A stretch of DNA of 64,000 nucleotides. Origin: Lachnospiraceae bacterium (GTDB taxonomy: Bacteria; Bacillota; Clostridia; Lachnospirales; Lachnospiraceae). A program made the translations under genes and the position numbers. Below are positions 20,334 to 30,061 of this stretch, piece by piece. The first letter of the stretch is position 1; every line of letters begins with the position of its first letter. The notes below the pieces were generated by a model, which was given only the letters and a program-made list of their open reading frames with translations, made no database searches and was not told the DNA's origin. The stretch is taken from assembly GCA_017476665.1 (NCBI GenBank), contig JAFUZJ010000001.1, positions 1 through 64,000 of the forward strand, written 5' to 3'.

Positions 20334-20375
20334 GCCGTATCTTACTCCTTTTGTATCTCCCGACAACGGCTCTTT

Positions 20376-21401
20376 CTAAAAATGATTTCGAAACACCGCA
20401 TCCAAAAACGCCTGCTTTTCCGATTCCTGCTCCACCACTTTTTCCAGTTTCTCCAGATTTCTGCCGGGTATCCATGCCTTCCCGGAATTATAATAGAAAT
20501 TAATGATCTTCCAGAACTTTTCCGGATAGGCAAGCCGATAATAAAGATCAATCCTGCTGAACGCAGACAAAGGTCTCAACTCCTCATAGGCCTCCAGAAG
20601 TTCCCGCCCCAGAACAACGGACCAATTGCTTTTCTCCAGGAGTTTTCGCAGGAACAGGTACAAATCCCGCACCGGATCGTCCGCAATACATTTTTCAAAA
20701 TTAGCCACAAACCAACCCGCATCCGTATAAAAAAGATTATGATACTGGTAATCCCCGTGACAATATGTCACGTTCTGCGCCCGGTTCCCTTCCGCCGGAT
20801 ACAGATCCTCATACTTCTGCCATTCCTCCGAAAGTACAAGTGCCTGTTCCAGAAAAGGATCAAAATTCTGCTGCAGATAAATCTCAAACCATGTCTTCTG
20901 ACTGCGTTTTTTCAGATAGTTCCGCACCCGCTTCAGCTCCCGGTTTCGTTTCCCATACTCCATACCGGGACGGAACAAAAATCCGGAATGCTCTGTGCTC
21001 CCTGCCTCCGCGGCCGGAAGCTCCATATGTGTATGCAGCTTTGCCAGTACCCGCACTGCCTCAAGGCATTCCCGCCTTTCGTTGATGTTGCATTCCCGTC
21101 CTTCAGTGTAAGTCTTGAGAATATATCTGACACCGTCGTGATCCGTGACAAACAGCTCTCCCTCTTTATTGGGCAGAATCTGCTCCACCCGGACTTCATC
21201 CTCTTTCTGAAGGTGTTTCAGCAGCCGGTCCTGCAGCTGTAATCTTTCCATCGCATCCGAATGCGGATTTCCGGAATATTCTTTGAAGATCAAGCACCCC
21301 TCGGGCGTATCACACAAAAGCGCCCCCCGCCCTTTTCGGGTTTTCAAAATCTCCACATCATACTGTTCCAGCAGATTAACCGCTCTGTCATTCACCTTCA
21401 T
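20376..21401 (-). CDS. CotS-like spore coat or aminoglycoside-phosphotransferase-fold protein
   Basis: 341 residues with the kinase-like fold of the CotS family. YCHGDYQYHNLFY holds the catalytic-loop HGDYQYHN and VANFEKCIADDPVRDLYLFL the following metal-binding region. In this region FEK replaces the usual (I/L)DF(D/E), which suggests weak or absent kinase activity. CotS proteins are inner-coat components in Bacillus. The nearby sporulation genes fit, but a small-molecule phosphotransferase cannot be excluded. Confidence 0.8.
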   Translation of the reverse strand: MKVNDRAVNLLEQYDVEILKTRKGRGALLCDTPEGCLIFKEYSGNPHSDAMERLQLQDRLLKHLQKEDEVRVEQILPNKEGELFVTDHDGVRYILKTYTEGRECNINERRECLEAVRVLAKLHTHMELPAAEAGSTEHSGFLFRPGMEYGKRNRELKRVRNYLKKRSQKTWFEIYLQQNFDPFLEQALVLSEEWQKYEDLYPAEGNRAQNVTYCHGDYQYHNLFYTDAGWFVANFEKCIADDPVRDLYLFLRKLLEKSNWSVVLGRELLEAYEELRPLSAFSRIDLYYRLAYPEKFWKIINFYYNSGKAWIPGRNLEKLEKVVEQESEKQAFLDAVFRNHF

Positions 21402-21454
21402 ACCCTCCTGACTAAAGTGCTAATCTACTTTATGAACCTGTGCTTCAAATTATG

Positions 21455-23608
21455 CTATTCCTTTTTCAGTTCTTCCAAAAGTCTTTCCTTCGTGTTATAT
21501 TCGGGCTGATCCAATACTAATTCTAAAAGCTGCTGCAGCTTTTGCCCGATCTCTGGTCCCGGCCGGAATCCCAGCGCGATCAGATCTTTCCCGGATACCG
21601 CCAGATCCTTCAGGGACAAGCACTGCTTTTGTGCTATGATCTCACGATAGATCCGCTCCCATTCATCTATCATTTCCAGTTTTTCACGGCGCAGAAAATC
21701 GCTCTGTGCCAGCACATCCGCGCGCTTCACCGGAAAGATCAAGGGAAACACATCTTCCCCGATCCGGTTGACGGCACGCCGCACTATCCTGGCATCCGGC
21801 TCCACGGAATTCCCGTAATCGTGATATAGCACGATCTTACACACCTTATAAATCGTATCATTGTCAAAGCGAAGCCTGTGCAGGATTTCTCTCGCCATGA
21901 CCTCACCCGCTTCGTTATGCCCATGGAAATGCGTGATCCCGTCCGCATCCGTCTGAAGCGTAGCCGGCTTTCCGATGTCATGCAGAAGCATAGCAATCCG
22001 GTAAATGCGGTCCGGCTCGATCTCCAATACGGAATGTAAAATATGCTCTCCGACATTGTACCTATGGTGGGGATGATTCTGAGGCGTGTTCATACACACG
22101 TCAAATTCCGGCAAAAAAACCTTCGTTACGCCCATTTCATAGGCATCCCGCAGATAGTCCGGGTGGGGCGACACTAACAGCTTCACCAGTTCCACCTGGA
22201 TCCGTTCCGCGCTGATGGCAGCCAGCTTCGGCGCCAGCTTGCGGATTGCCGCTTTTGTATCCTCCTCGATTGTGTAGCCCAACTGTGCCGAAAACCGGAT
22301 CGCCCGCATGATGCGCAGCGCATCCTCCGTAAAGCGTTCCTCCGCGTTTCCCACACATCGGATCAGTTTCCGCTCTATATCCTCCAACCCGCCATACAGA
22401 TCCACCAATCCGGTCTTCTCATTGTATGCCATGGCATTGATGGTAAAATCCCGCCTCCTCAGATCCTCCCTCAGATTCGGTGTGAAGATCACCTCCGTGG
22501 GATGCCTGTTGTCCTCATATTTTCCGTCAATCCGGTATGTTGTGACTTCAAAGCCTTCCTTATCCAGCATCACCGTCACCGTACCATGCTGAATCCCCGT
22601 GTCGATGGTGCGGGGAAAAAGCGCTTTGACCTCCTCCGGCTTTGCGGAAGTTGTGATATCCCAATCTTCCGGTTCCCTGCCCAGAATGGAATCCCTGACA
22701 CAGCCGCCCACAATATAAGCCTCATACCCTGCGGATGTGATCCTGTCAATGATCTGTTGTGCCTTCTCGGGTATGGATATTTTAATCTCCCGGGCCTTAT
22801 CATTTAAAAGAAACTTCTCCATCACTTTCACCAATCCGTCCCGGTCATTGGTGTCCGTAATATAGTCAGCCGCTTCCTTCACCGCAGGCTGGGCATTCCC
22901 CATGGCGACGCCTATACCCGCATATCTGATCATGGAAATATCGTTGAATCCGTCTCCGCAGCAGATCGCATCTTCCCTGGTCAGACCGATGGTCTCCAGC
23001 ATACGGTCCAGCGAAGTCGCCTTGTCCACATTTTTCGGCATAACCTCAATGAAAAAAGGTTCCGACCGATAGACACTGAGGATATCTCCGTATTTTGCCG
23101 CCAATTCCCGCTCATAGTCCTCCGCTTCTTCGGGCGGTGCAGTCAACAGGCATTTATTGACCTCAAAATCCACAAATTCCGGAAAATGTTCCACCACCCG
23201 CACTTCCATTCCGTTGATGCGGGATTCAATCTGCACATACTCGTCCGGCGCAAAAGCCGAAATGATATGATCGCCGAAATACGTCACCAGCCCGCATCCA
23301 TGCTCCGCGGCAAACCGGTACAATCCCGGAATGATCTCCGCAGGCAATGTGCGCTGATATACAATCTCACCGGTCCGGCACTCCACGATCCGCCCTCCGT
23401 TAAAAGATAACAGGTACCCGCCGTATTTCTCCAGCTCCAGCTCTTTCTCATAACGGTACATTCCCGGTGTGGGCCTTCCCGACGCCAGTATCACTTTATG
23501 TCCGCGCTTCAAAGTCTCCCGGATCGCCTGCCTGGTGGCAGGTGTGATCTCCTTCCGGGAGTTTGTCAACGTACCATCTATATCCAATACCAATACTTTT
23601 TCGTCCAT
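21455..23608 (-). CDS. cca: Fusion of Cof-type HAD hydrolase with CCA-adding tRNA nucleotidyltransferase
   Basis: Residues 1 to about 265 form a HAD IIB hydrolase: DIDGTLTNS nucleophile loop, SGRPT, and CCGDGFNDISMI near 240. From about 285 a complete CCA-adding enzyme follows: VGGCVRDSILGREPEDWDIT with the catalytic carboxylates, then RRDFTINAMAY, RFTEDALRIMRAIRF, and an HD domain with MLLHDIGKP. It would add CCA to tRNA 3' ends. That matters here because nearly all tRNAs of the array at 45-48 kb lack encoded CCA. At 717 residues it is about 265 longer than a normal Cca. No stop or second start with a good site separates the halves. Confidence 0.92.
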   Translation of the reverse strand: MDEKVLVLDIDGTLTNSRKEITPATRQAIRETLKRGHKVILASGRPTPGMYRYEKELELEKYGGYLLSFNGGRIVECRTGEIVYQRTLPAEIIPGLYRFAAEHGCGLVTYFGDHIISAFAPDEYVQIESRINGMEVRVVEHFPEFVDFEVNKCLLTAPPEEAEDYERELAAKYGDILSVYRSEPFFIEVMPKNVDKATSLDRMLETIGLTREDAICCGDGFNDISMIRYAGIGVAMGNAQPAVKEAADYITDTNDRDGLVKVMEKFLLNDKAREIKISIPEKAQQIIDRITSAGYEAYIVGGCVRDSILGREPEDWDITTSAKPEEVKALFPRTIDTGIQHGTVTVMLDKEGFEVTTYRIDGKYEDNRHPTEVIFTPNLREDLRRRDFTINAMAYNEKTGLVDLYGGLEDIERKLIRCVGNAEERFTEDALRIMRAIRFSAQLGYTIEEDTKAAIRKLAPKLAAISAERIQVELVKLLVSPHPDYLRDAYEMGVTKVFLPEFDVCMNTPQNHPHHRYNVGEHILHSVLEIEPDRIYRIAMLLHDIGKPATLQTDADGITHFHGHNEAGEVMAREILHRLRFDNDTIYKVCKIVLYHDYGNSVEPDARIVRRAVNRIGEDVFPLIFPVKRADVLAQSDFLRREKLEMIDEWERIYREIIAQKQCLSLKDLAVSGKDLIALGFRPGPEIGQKLQQLLELVLDQPEYNTKERLLEELKKE

Positions 23609-23680
23609 TCCTTACCTCATGTAACAACCGCAGGTCTTTTCGTCATAGTCTTTTTTATCATATCACAATTTTTTAAAAAA

Positions 23681-23708
23681 ACAAAGACCATCGATCGATG
23701 GTCTTTGT
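23681..23708. terminator. Bidirectional terminator, 28-bp perfect palindrome
   Basis: ACAAAGACCATCGA and its exact complement form a palindrome flanked by A and T runs. On the minus strand it directly follows the foldase gene and is trailed by seven T. Confidence 0.85.
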
Positions 23709-23716
23709 GATATATG

Positions 23717-25141
23717 CTATTGCTGTTCGTCCTGCTCCGCCTCAACCTTCAGATAGTTCAGATGTCCCTTTTCATCTGCCACCGTGATGCCTTCCGAAAT
23801 CTTTTCTTCATATGCACTCTCGTTCTGGCTGCTCAGGGTGCTGATAATGCTGGCCTTCCAGGACACCTCTCCCTGTCCCGCATAATAGAAGACATAACTT
23901 ACATCGGAACTCTCCGGTGTAATCAGTGTTACATCTCCGATCTGACGTGCCGGATCGGACAGCCAGGCTTCTGCCTCCGACTCCAGATTGCCGGGCATGA
24001 TATTCTCATAATAACCCTCGGTTGCTCCGTTGGAATCATATTTTTTAACCAACTCCTGAAATCTCTCTATGGTCGCTTCCCCGGCGTTCCACTCATCCAG
24101 GATCTCCTGTCCGTTGTTATCCTCGGTGATGATCGCATAAACATTGACCGTAGCTTCCTCATCCAGATACCGCTTTACAAAACGGAGCGCATGATAAGCA
24201 TGCCCGTCTGTATCCTCCACAACCGTCTGGTCTCCTGCCTTTCGGCTGTCATCAAACAGCCAATCCGAAAACAGATACGAAATAGCATCCCTGGTCTCAT
24301 TTACCAGCAGATTTCCGCTCTGGGTAACCGTACTCAGCGCTTCATTTGCTTCCGCCGATGCCTGATTCATCGCTGCCTCGATCTGCTCATCTGTGGGATC
24401 CTCCGCCGGAATCTCAGCCTCAAAAGATTCAATATAATAATCGACCGAATCATAGCTTGCCTTATTCTCATCGTAATATGCCTGTACTTCTTCGTCAGAC
24501 GGTTTGAAATCCTCCGATTTCTCATCCATATAGGCGGCAATATATGCATTCTCAGTAATATACTTTTTAATATCACTCAATGTTGCATATGCACCATAAC
24601 GACTCTTGAGATATTCCCTTGCGGAAACCCCTGCCTCCTTGGCATTCTCCTGCAGAGAATCGTTGAACTCCTCCACATCCGAAGCCGTATCATAGACAAA
24701 GCCGGCCGAAGAAGCATCTGCCAGAATCCCTTTGTAGGTCTTGAGATTATTCACTGCCTCCTCTTCAAAATAGTCCTTCCAGGTCAACGTGTCCGAATAT
24801 TGCTGCGTTGCAAGATCAGAATTCACATCCAATCCGAAATAAGACGCATAAGACCCATATGAACTTAAGAAACTGTTCACTGCGTTGCTGTAATAATAGT
24901 CAAATTCCTCTCTGGTTATATCGGAGCCATTCACCTTGATCCAGCTTTCATTTCTATGTACATAATTCAGAATCGGATAAGACGCGATCCAGGCCACAAT
25001 CGCGATCACAACCACCACTGTGATCGCAGTGGTCCTCATCCTGCTCTTTCTCTCCTGCTCCTTCGCAGCTTTTCTGCGCTCTACCTTCAGATCATATTTG
25101 GTGACAACTTTTTCTTTATTCCCGTTCTCTTTGCCGGACAT
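23717..25141 (-). CDS. Membrane-anchored SurA/PrsA-like foldase
   Basis: Basic cytosolic N-terminus of about 33 residues, one membrane helix (about 36-56), then a long acidic extracytoplasmic domain. The layout (WIKVNGSDITREEFDYYY then helical SurA_N-like segments, a central region where a parvulin domain would sit, and a return of helices) matches SurA_N/PrsA-type foldases. I do not see all parvulin active-site residues, so isomerase activity is uncertain. A terminator follows the gene. Confidence 0.72.
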   Translation of the reverse strand: MSGKENGNKEKVVTKYDLKVERRKAAKEQERKSRMRTTAITVVVVIAIVAWIASYPILNYVHRNESWIKVNGSDITREEFDYYYSNAVNSFLSSYGSYASYFGLDVNSDLATQQYSDTLTWKDYFEEEAVNNLKTYKGILADASSAGFVYDTASDVEEFNDSLQENAKEAGVSAREYLKSRYGAYATLSDIKKYITENAYIAAYMDEKSEDFKPSDEEVQAYYDENKASYDSVDYYIESFEAEIPAEDPTDEQIEAAMNQASAEANEALSTVTQSGNLLVNETRDAISYLFSDWLFDDSRKAGDQTVVEDTDGHAYHALRFVKRYLDEEATVNVYAIITEDNNGQEILDEWNAGEATIERFQELVKKYDSNGATEGYYENIMPGNLESEAEAWLSDPARQIGDVTLITPESSDVSYVFYYAGQGEVSWKASIISTLSSQNESAYEEKISEGITVADEKGHLNYLKVEAEQDEQQ

Positions 25142-25400
25142 TTTTCAAATATCTCCTTCCCAAAAACACTGTTACTGACTGTGCTCCCACAGTGCTCTAT
25201 ATTTTATCGCATTTTTCCCAAAATGAAAAGCGATTTCACAGATTTTTCTCATTTAATGTTACAGTTCAGTCTATATACACAACCTGCCCCGCCCATTCTG
25301 TCAAAGGGATTCCGCACCCGTTCCTCGCAAAGGGTGAGCCCGGGTTCCACCGTTTCCCCACACTGCCAGGATCACGACAAAAAACAATATTGCAAAAAAA
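25142..25400 (-). promoter_or_regulatory. Foldase upstream region with promoter and GC-rich block
   Basis: On the minus strand TTTTCA and TAAAAT with 17-base spacing lie near 25205-25235, a fair sigma-A promoter for the foldase gene. Further upstream, about 25290-25375 is markedly GC-rich between AT-rich flanks and can form CACCC/GGGTG and ACCCG/CGGGT pairings. I do not recognise an RNA family; SRP RNA and 6S RNA hallmarks were looked for and not found. Confidence 0.35.
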
Positions 25401-25430
25401 GATTGCATTCCTTTTTGCCGGAATGCAATC
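25394..25430 (-). terminator. Terminator of the cytidylate-kinase-like gene
   Basis: GATTGCATTCC pairs perfectly with GGAATGCAATC over an 8-base loop and is followed on the minus strand by seven T. Confidence 0.88.
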
Positions 25431-25448
25431 CCGATAAATCAATCCTCA

Positions 25449-25934
25449 TCAGATCAACTCCACCTTTTCAAAATACCGCATCAGGATATCCGCACAATTC
25501 TCAATCCCCAACTTGGAGGTGTCTAAGATCATGTGATAATTGTTCACATCCCCCCAGAGTTTTCCGGTATTTTCATTATAATATGCCGCCCTCGCCTTGT
25601 CATTCTCCTCCAGCATGATCTTCGCGTCCTCATAGGACAGATCCTCTTTTTTCATGATGCGCTGAATGCGGTCTTCCCTGTCCGCCACAATATAAATATT
25701 GAACACATTCGGCTGCCCCGCCAGGATCTCCGACGCACACCGCCCCAAGATAATGCAGGGATTCTCTGCCAGCTTTTTGATCACCTCGGACTCCGTGGCA
25801 TAAGAACTCTCCTCCATCTGATGTTCAATATAAGCCTTGTCATACACCGGAATGTCCAGCTTCTCAGATAACTCTTTCGCGATCAGGCTGGCACCCGTGC
25901 CAAACCTGCGGCTCATCGTAATCACCAGATTCAT
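25449..25934 (-). CDS. Cytidylate-kinase-like family protein
   Basis: 161 residues resembling the Cytidylate_kin2 group: MNLVITMSRRFGTGASLIAKE as a divergent P-loop with GTGAS, CIILGRCASEIL, and a DREDRIQRIM lid. Members are shorter than true CMP kinases (about 225 residues) and their substrate is not settled. It stands alone with its own terminator. Confidence 0.75.
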   Translation of the reverse strand: MNLVITMSRRFGTGASLIAKELSEKLDIPVYDKAYIEHQMEESSYATESEVIKKLAENPCIILGRCASEILAGQPNVFNIYIVADREDRIQRIMKKEDLSYEDAKIMLEENDKARAAYYNENTGKLWGDVNNYHMILDTSKLGIENCADILMRYFEKVELI

Positions 25935-26049
25935 CTGTATTCCTCCAAACGTATTCTCTCCCGCCTATCATAACATATATTTTTCCACGGTACAAGAACC
26001 CATTTTTTGCAATCGTATTTTTCGTGATCACTTGTATGCCAGCTTCTGC

Positions 26050-27900
26050 TTATCTATTTGTTTTCCTTTTATTTTCCGCTATGAATAATGCCATCAATGC
26101 CATTCCTGATATACACAGAATACCAATCCACAGTCCAATATAACTCTCATCACCTGTCTTGGGCGAAGATATATTGTCGTTTGAATTACCCTTATCTGCA
26201 TTTTCGTTATCACCATTGTTCCCGTCAGATGTGTCTTCATCTGACGAGCTGTCAGTACCTAAATCATCGGGACTCGAACTGTTATCAGGTGTTGTGGCAG
26301 CCTTGATATTCAACTTGGTTTCGGTTGTTCCGTCTGCAAATATAGCCTTTACGGTATGCTCACCGGTTGTGAGAGTTTCAAGGAACCCTGCCTTAAGCGC
26401 CAGTTTTAAGCTGCCTGCTGCGGCTGTGTAATTTGCAGCGTCAACCGTTTTTCCGTCGATCTCCACGCCTGTGAACAGGCCGAAAGTCTTGTCATCCTGC
26501 ACGCTGCGGTTTACGGTGAATGCAACGTTTTCGGTGCTGCCTTTTGTCCAGTTGACCGTCTGAACTGAAAAGGTGTATTCCGGAATAGGCTCCGGCTCTT
26601 TCTCAACGGCTGTCAACACCGGCTTCATCGTCTGAAGATCCTTGGTATCAGTGACATTCAGTATATTCCCGGTAAGCTTATAATCTTCGCTGTCCAGCTC
26701 GACGGTATAACTGCCCTCAGGAATGTTATAGAGTGTTATACCGCCTTCGGGGTATGCCATCTGCCCGGTCAGCTTTCTGTAATCCAACTTGAAATAGAAC
26801 TGTGCGCCTGTCCTTCCGCCGCCTCCTCCGCTACGGTGAGTAAAGTCGGAATGAAACTTAACATCCGGGTTGTCCTTATTGACCCAAATCTCGATATATT
26901 CGCCGTTGTTGCGTGGTACCTCAAAGGTGATCGCCCCGCCTGCGCTGAAGCAGTATGTGTATGCCTCATAACCTTCCTCGTCCTGACAGCCGATTAGCGG
27001 GTACTTAACTTCATTTGTATAGCCTCCGTTAATCGTGAGATCACTGTTAAATCCGAAAGACTCAAATTCGGAATAAGGAATCCGTATTTTGACATACTCC
27101 GTGGGCTTGTCATGAGATCTGATATAAGTGGCGTTAATATTGTATCCGCCGTTGAGACGCAACACCAGTCCGCTCTCCGACGAATAGCTCAGATAGTTTC
27201 TGCCGCCGTAATCCTTCAGCACATACTTGGGGTAGAGTGGATCGTCATCAGCATACTTCTCCTCACCTTTAGGACATATCTGTATGTTTGCAGAGCGTTT
27301 CTCTCCCCTGTCTGCCACCTCGCTGCAGACATCGAGCAGCACCTGATTTGCAGGAACCGTTACGGTGTCAACAACTTCATAACTCTCCCAGTCAAAATAA
27401 GCGGCATAGCCGGTACCGTTGGGCAACAGCCGATACTCGCTCTCACCGTTATCGGTTGATACAATAAAGCCGCTGGTGTCGAGGGGTGCCGCACCGTACA
27501 GTGCAGTCAGGTCGATTGGGTCACTTACAAACTTTATATCCTTATCCGCTGATCTGAACTTGGCTCCGTTGTCGCTTGTGCTGCCGGTAATATCATAGAT
27601 ATACGGATAGCTGTCGTCTGCAAATTCGAAGCTGTCGGCAGCGCCCTTGAAGGTACCTAGCGCAGTTCCGTCCTTCTTCAGAGTAAAGGTAAGCGCTGAT
27701 GCGTCTATATCGCCCGCATCAAGCGTGATATTCAGATACGGCTTATTGACCTGAATTGTTCCCGTTTGTCCCAAAGGCTTTGCACTTTCAATATCTTCTT
27801 TGTAGAAATGTACCAGCTGTGACGCCGAGACATTCATTGCAATCATTGAAGTCGCCAGCACCACCGCCGAAAATAATACAATGATTTTTTTGTGTTTCAA
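26050..27900 (-). CDS. Cell-wall-anchored surface protein with X2/Ig-like domain
   Basis: Exported protein: signal peptide at residues 1 to about 28 (ending NVSASQ), a long beta-rich region, a domain like CBM-X2/Ig (about 480-570, EYTFSVQTVNWTKGSTENVA), then a Ser/Asp/Asn-rich stalk, SPKTG, a membrane helix and a KRKTNR tail. SPKTG is a variant of the sortase LPXTG signal. I start it at TTG at 27900, which has GGAGGAGG upstream; earlier in-frame ATGs have no such site and would spoil the signal peptide. The gene is more AT-rich than its neighbours, which may mean transfer. Binding target unknown. Confidence 0.78.
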   Translation of the reverse strand: MKHKKIIVLFSAVVLATSMIAMNVSASQLVHFYKEDIESAKPLGQTGTIQVNKPYLNITLDAGDIDASALTFTLKKDGTALGTFKGAADSFEFADDSYPYIYDITGSTSDNGAKFRSADKDIKFVSDPIDLTALYGAAPLDTSGFIVSTDNGESEYRLLPNGTGYAAYFDWESYEVVDTVTVPANQVLLDVCSEVADRGEKRSANIQICPKGEEKYADDDPLYPKYVLKDYGGRNYLSYSSESGLVLRLNGGYNINATYIRSHDKPTEYVKIRIPYSEFESFGFNSDLTINGGYTNEVKYPLIGCQDEEGYEAYTYCFSAGGAITFEVPRNNGEYIEIWVNKDNPDVKFHSDFTHRSGGGGGRTGAQFYFKLDYRKLTGQMAYPEGGITLYNIPEGSYTVELDSEDYKLTGNILNVTDTKDLQTMKPVLTAVEKEPEPIPEYTFSVQTVNWTKGSTENVAFTVNRSVQDDKTFGLFTGVEIDGKTVDAANYTAAAGSLKLALKAGFLETLTTGEHTVKAIFADGTTETKLNIKAATTPDNSSSPDDLGTDSSSDEDTSDGNNGDNENADKGNSNDNISSPKTGDESYIGLWIGILCISGMALMALFIAENKRKTNR

Positions 27901-28040
27901 TTTTCTTACCTCCTCCAAACAAAATGCACACCGCACAGGGCATTGTTTTGCCATCTTTCTTGTAAAATTAATATGTATAATAAATAATATAAATATGATA
28001 TATTCAATCATTATATATTTAGCATATTATCAGATGGTTG

Positions 28041-29441
28041 TCAATGGATTGAGAAGAAAATTGATACTTTCTCCGGAAACAGCTTCTTCCTGTATCCCGC
28101 ACTCAAAAAAGGCACCGCCAACAACACCGCCTTGCACACATTGTCAGCGATCATACAATACCACACTTCCCGAAGCCCCAGATGCCAGATCCGCACGCAG
28201 ACATAAGTCAGCAGGATCCGCACGCCCCACATGCTGATCGTCTCCACATAAAACGCATATTTCGGTCTGCCCAGCCCATAAAAAATACCCTCCATGACAA
28301 CCATCAGCCCGAAAAACGGCTCCGAAAAAGCTACCAGCCTTAACATTTCCGATCCAATCCTCGCCGCCTGTTCACTGGGCGTAAACAGACACATCAAAGG
28401 ATACGCCACAAAATACAGGACCACCCCGCTTAAAATCATCATCCCGATGGTAAGCGCCACGCTCAGCCGACACACCTGCTCAAATTTTTTCCGGTTTCCC
28501 TCTCCCAGCGAAATCCCTACCAGCGTGGAAGTCGCCATTCGAAGTCCATACCCCGGAATGTAAAAGATCGTCTCCGCCGTCACCGCGATCGAATGCGCCG
28601 CAAAAATGGTATTTCCCATTCCTGTCACCAGACTGGCAAACACCACATATCCAAAGCAGGAAGCCACATTCGTGCCCAGCACCGGAATACTGATCCGCAC
28701 ACATTCCTCCGCAATAGGCCTGTCCCACCTGCAATCCTTCCAGGCAAAGTAAAGAAGCTCCTTTTTGCGAAAAGCCACAAACATGCAGATTCCCGCCAAC
28801 CCATACGAAATCGCCGACGCGATGGCCGCACCGTTTACTCCCAATGCCAGCGTATAGATCAGAACATAATTCAGTCCCACATTCAGAAAATTAGCACACA
28901 GATTGATGACCATGGGCGTCTTCGCATCCTTTGTCGCCCGGATTGAAGCCCCCAGGATCGAACTGCAGGACCGGAATACCATGGGCACACTGATAATGAA
29001 AAAATATGTGGACGCCTGCCTCTGAATGGATATGTCCGCCCCCATCCACACCGGAATATAAGAGCTGAGCGCCATCGATACACCGCCCAACACCAACCCG
29101 CAGATTGCCGCCAAAAGCAACACCTGACTGGCAACCCGCTTTATTTTCTCCTTATCCCCACTGCCCACCGCCTGCGCGATCAGTGACAGCGCCGCAATGG
29201 ACAATGCCGCCGGTACACTGTTTATCAGCCAGGTCACCGTGGTAGTCACACTGACACTGGCCGTGGCATTCTCACCCAGCCTTCCCACCATAGCGGTATC
29301 CACATACTGCAACAGCGTAGAAAGCATCTGCTCCAATATGGTGGGAATCGATAAATTCACCAACGACCAAAAAATACTTTGTCGAATTTCCTCTTTTTTA
29401 TTTTGTAAATCCTTCACAAATCCACTATATCCTCCCGTCAT
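28041..29441 (-). CDS. MATE-family multidrug/sodium antiporter
   Basis: 466 residues with about twelve membrane helices in two similar halves. ILEQMLSTLLQYVDTAMVGRLGENA near the start is the typical MATE N-terminal helix. Such proteins expel cationic drugs or metabolites using sodium or protons. No regulator is adjacent and the substrate cannot be told. Confidence 0.92.
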   Translation of the reverse strand: MTGGYSGFVKDLQNKKEEIRQSIFWSLVNLSIPTILEQMLSTLLQYVDTAMVGRLGENATASVSVTTTVTWLINSVPAALSIAALSLIAQAVGSGDKEKIKRVASQVLLLAAICGLVLGGVSMALSSYIPVWMGADISIQRQASTYFFIISVPMVFRSCSSILGASIRATKDAKTPMVINLCANFLNVGLNYVLIYTLALGVNGAAIASAISYGLAGICMFVAFRKKELLYFAWKDCRWDRPIAEECVRISIPVLGTNVASCFGYVVFASLVTGMGNTIFAAHSIAVTAETIFYIPGYGLRMATSTLVGISLGEGNRKKFEQVCRLSVALTIGMMILSGVVLYFVAYPLMCLFTPSEQAARIGSEMLRLVAFSEPFFGLMVVMEGIFYGLGRPKYAFYVETISMWGVRILLTYVCVRIWHLGLREVWYCMIADNVCKAVLLAVPFLSAGYRKKLFPEKVSIFFSIH

Positions 29442-29446
29442 TTATC

Positions 29447-30061
29447 CTATAATATTGCCCAGAGCGCAAAAATAAGTGTCACTACTACAAGCACCAATAT
29501 CGCCTTTCTGGCCCATGCTGGAAATTCTTCCGTCCTTTTCCTGAAAACAAAAAGAATGATTCCTACTGCAAGGATCAATACTCCTGCTGTCAACTTCACT
29601 ACCCCGTCCTGAACATAGTTGAGTTCAAGTACCCTGCCCGGTTCTAAAGCTAACTTATATCCGCTTTCAGCCGCATTATATGCAACCTGACCGGCTCTTT
29701 GTGCAAGCTCCTTCTCAACGTCATAATCACCTGCCCGCTTTGCCAATCCCTTGACTGACACACTATTCCCATTCGCCATACCATTTGAGTCAAAATGATC
29801 TGTAAGCCACTTTTTCCCTGCATGTATGGTATAAATACAACCGGTTTCCTCATTGATTCCAATATAGTAATAATCTTTACCTGTTGGAATGATTCCGTTA
29901 ATACTGTTTTCAACAATTAACAACTGCGCCGCTGCGTCAATAGATATTTCATGAACATCCTTTGTGTTTGTTAAATCCATAATACTCATCACAAAAAAAA
30001 CGCCTATAAACGATGCAACCAATATAATATATAAAATTGTTTTCAAAAATCTGTTTTTCAT
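29447..30061 (-). CDS. Membrane protein of unknown function
   Basis: 204 residues: one N-terminal helix (about 8-28), an extracytoplasmic domain of about 120 residues with GKDYYYIGINEETGCIYTIHAG, and two C-terminal helices (about 153-172 and 186-203). Its start overlaps the stop of the zinc-ribbon gene by four bases. I do not recognise a family. Likely works with the three genes upstream. Confidence 0.7.
   Translation of the reverse strand: MKNRFLKTILYIILVASFIGVFFVMSIMDLTNTKDVHEISIDAAAQLLIVENSINGIIPTGKDYYYIGINEETGCIYTIHAGKKWLTDHFDSNGMANGNSVSVKGLAKRAGDYDVEKELAQRAGQVAYNAAESGYKLALEPGRVLELNYVQDGVVKLTAGVLILAVGIILFVFRKRTEEFPAWARKAILVLVVVTLIFALWAIL

Noticed and set aside
25142-25400. SRP RNA, 6S RNA or RNase P RNA in the GC-rich block
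   Set aside because: The conserved SRP GGAAG/AGCAG loop, a 6S central bubble and RNase P core motifs were not found.
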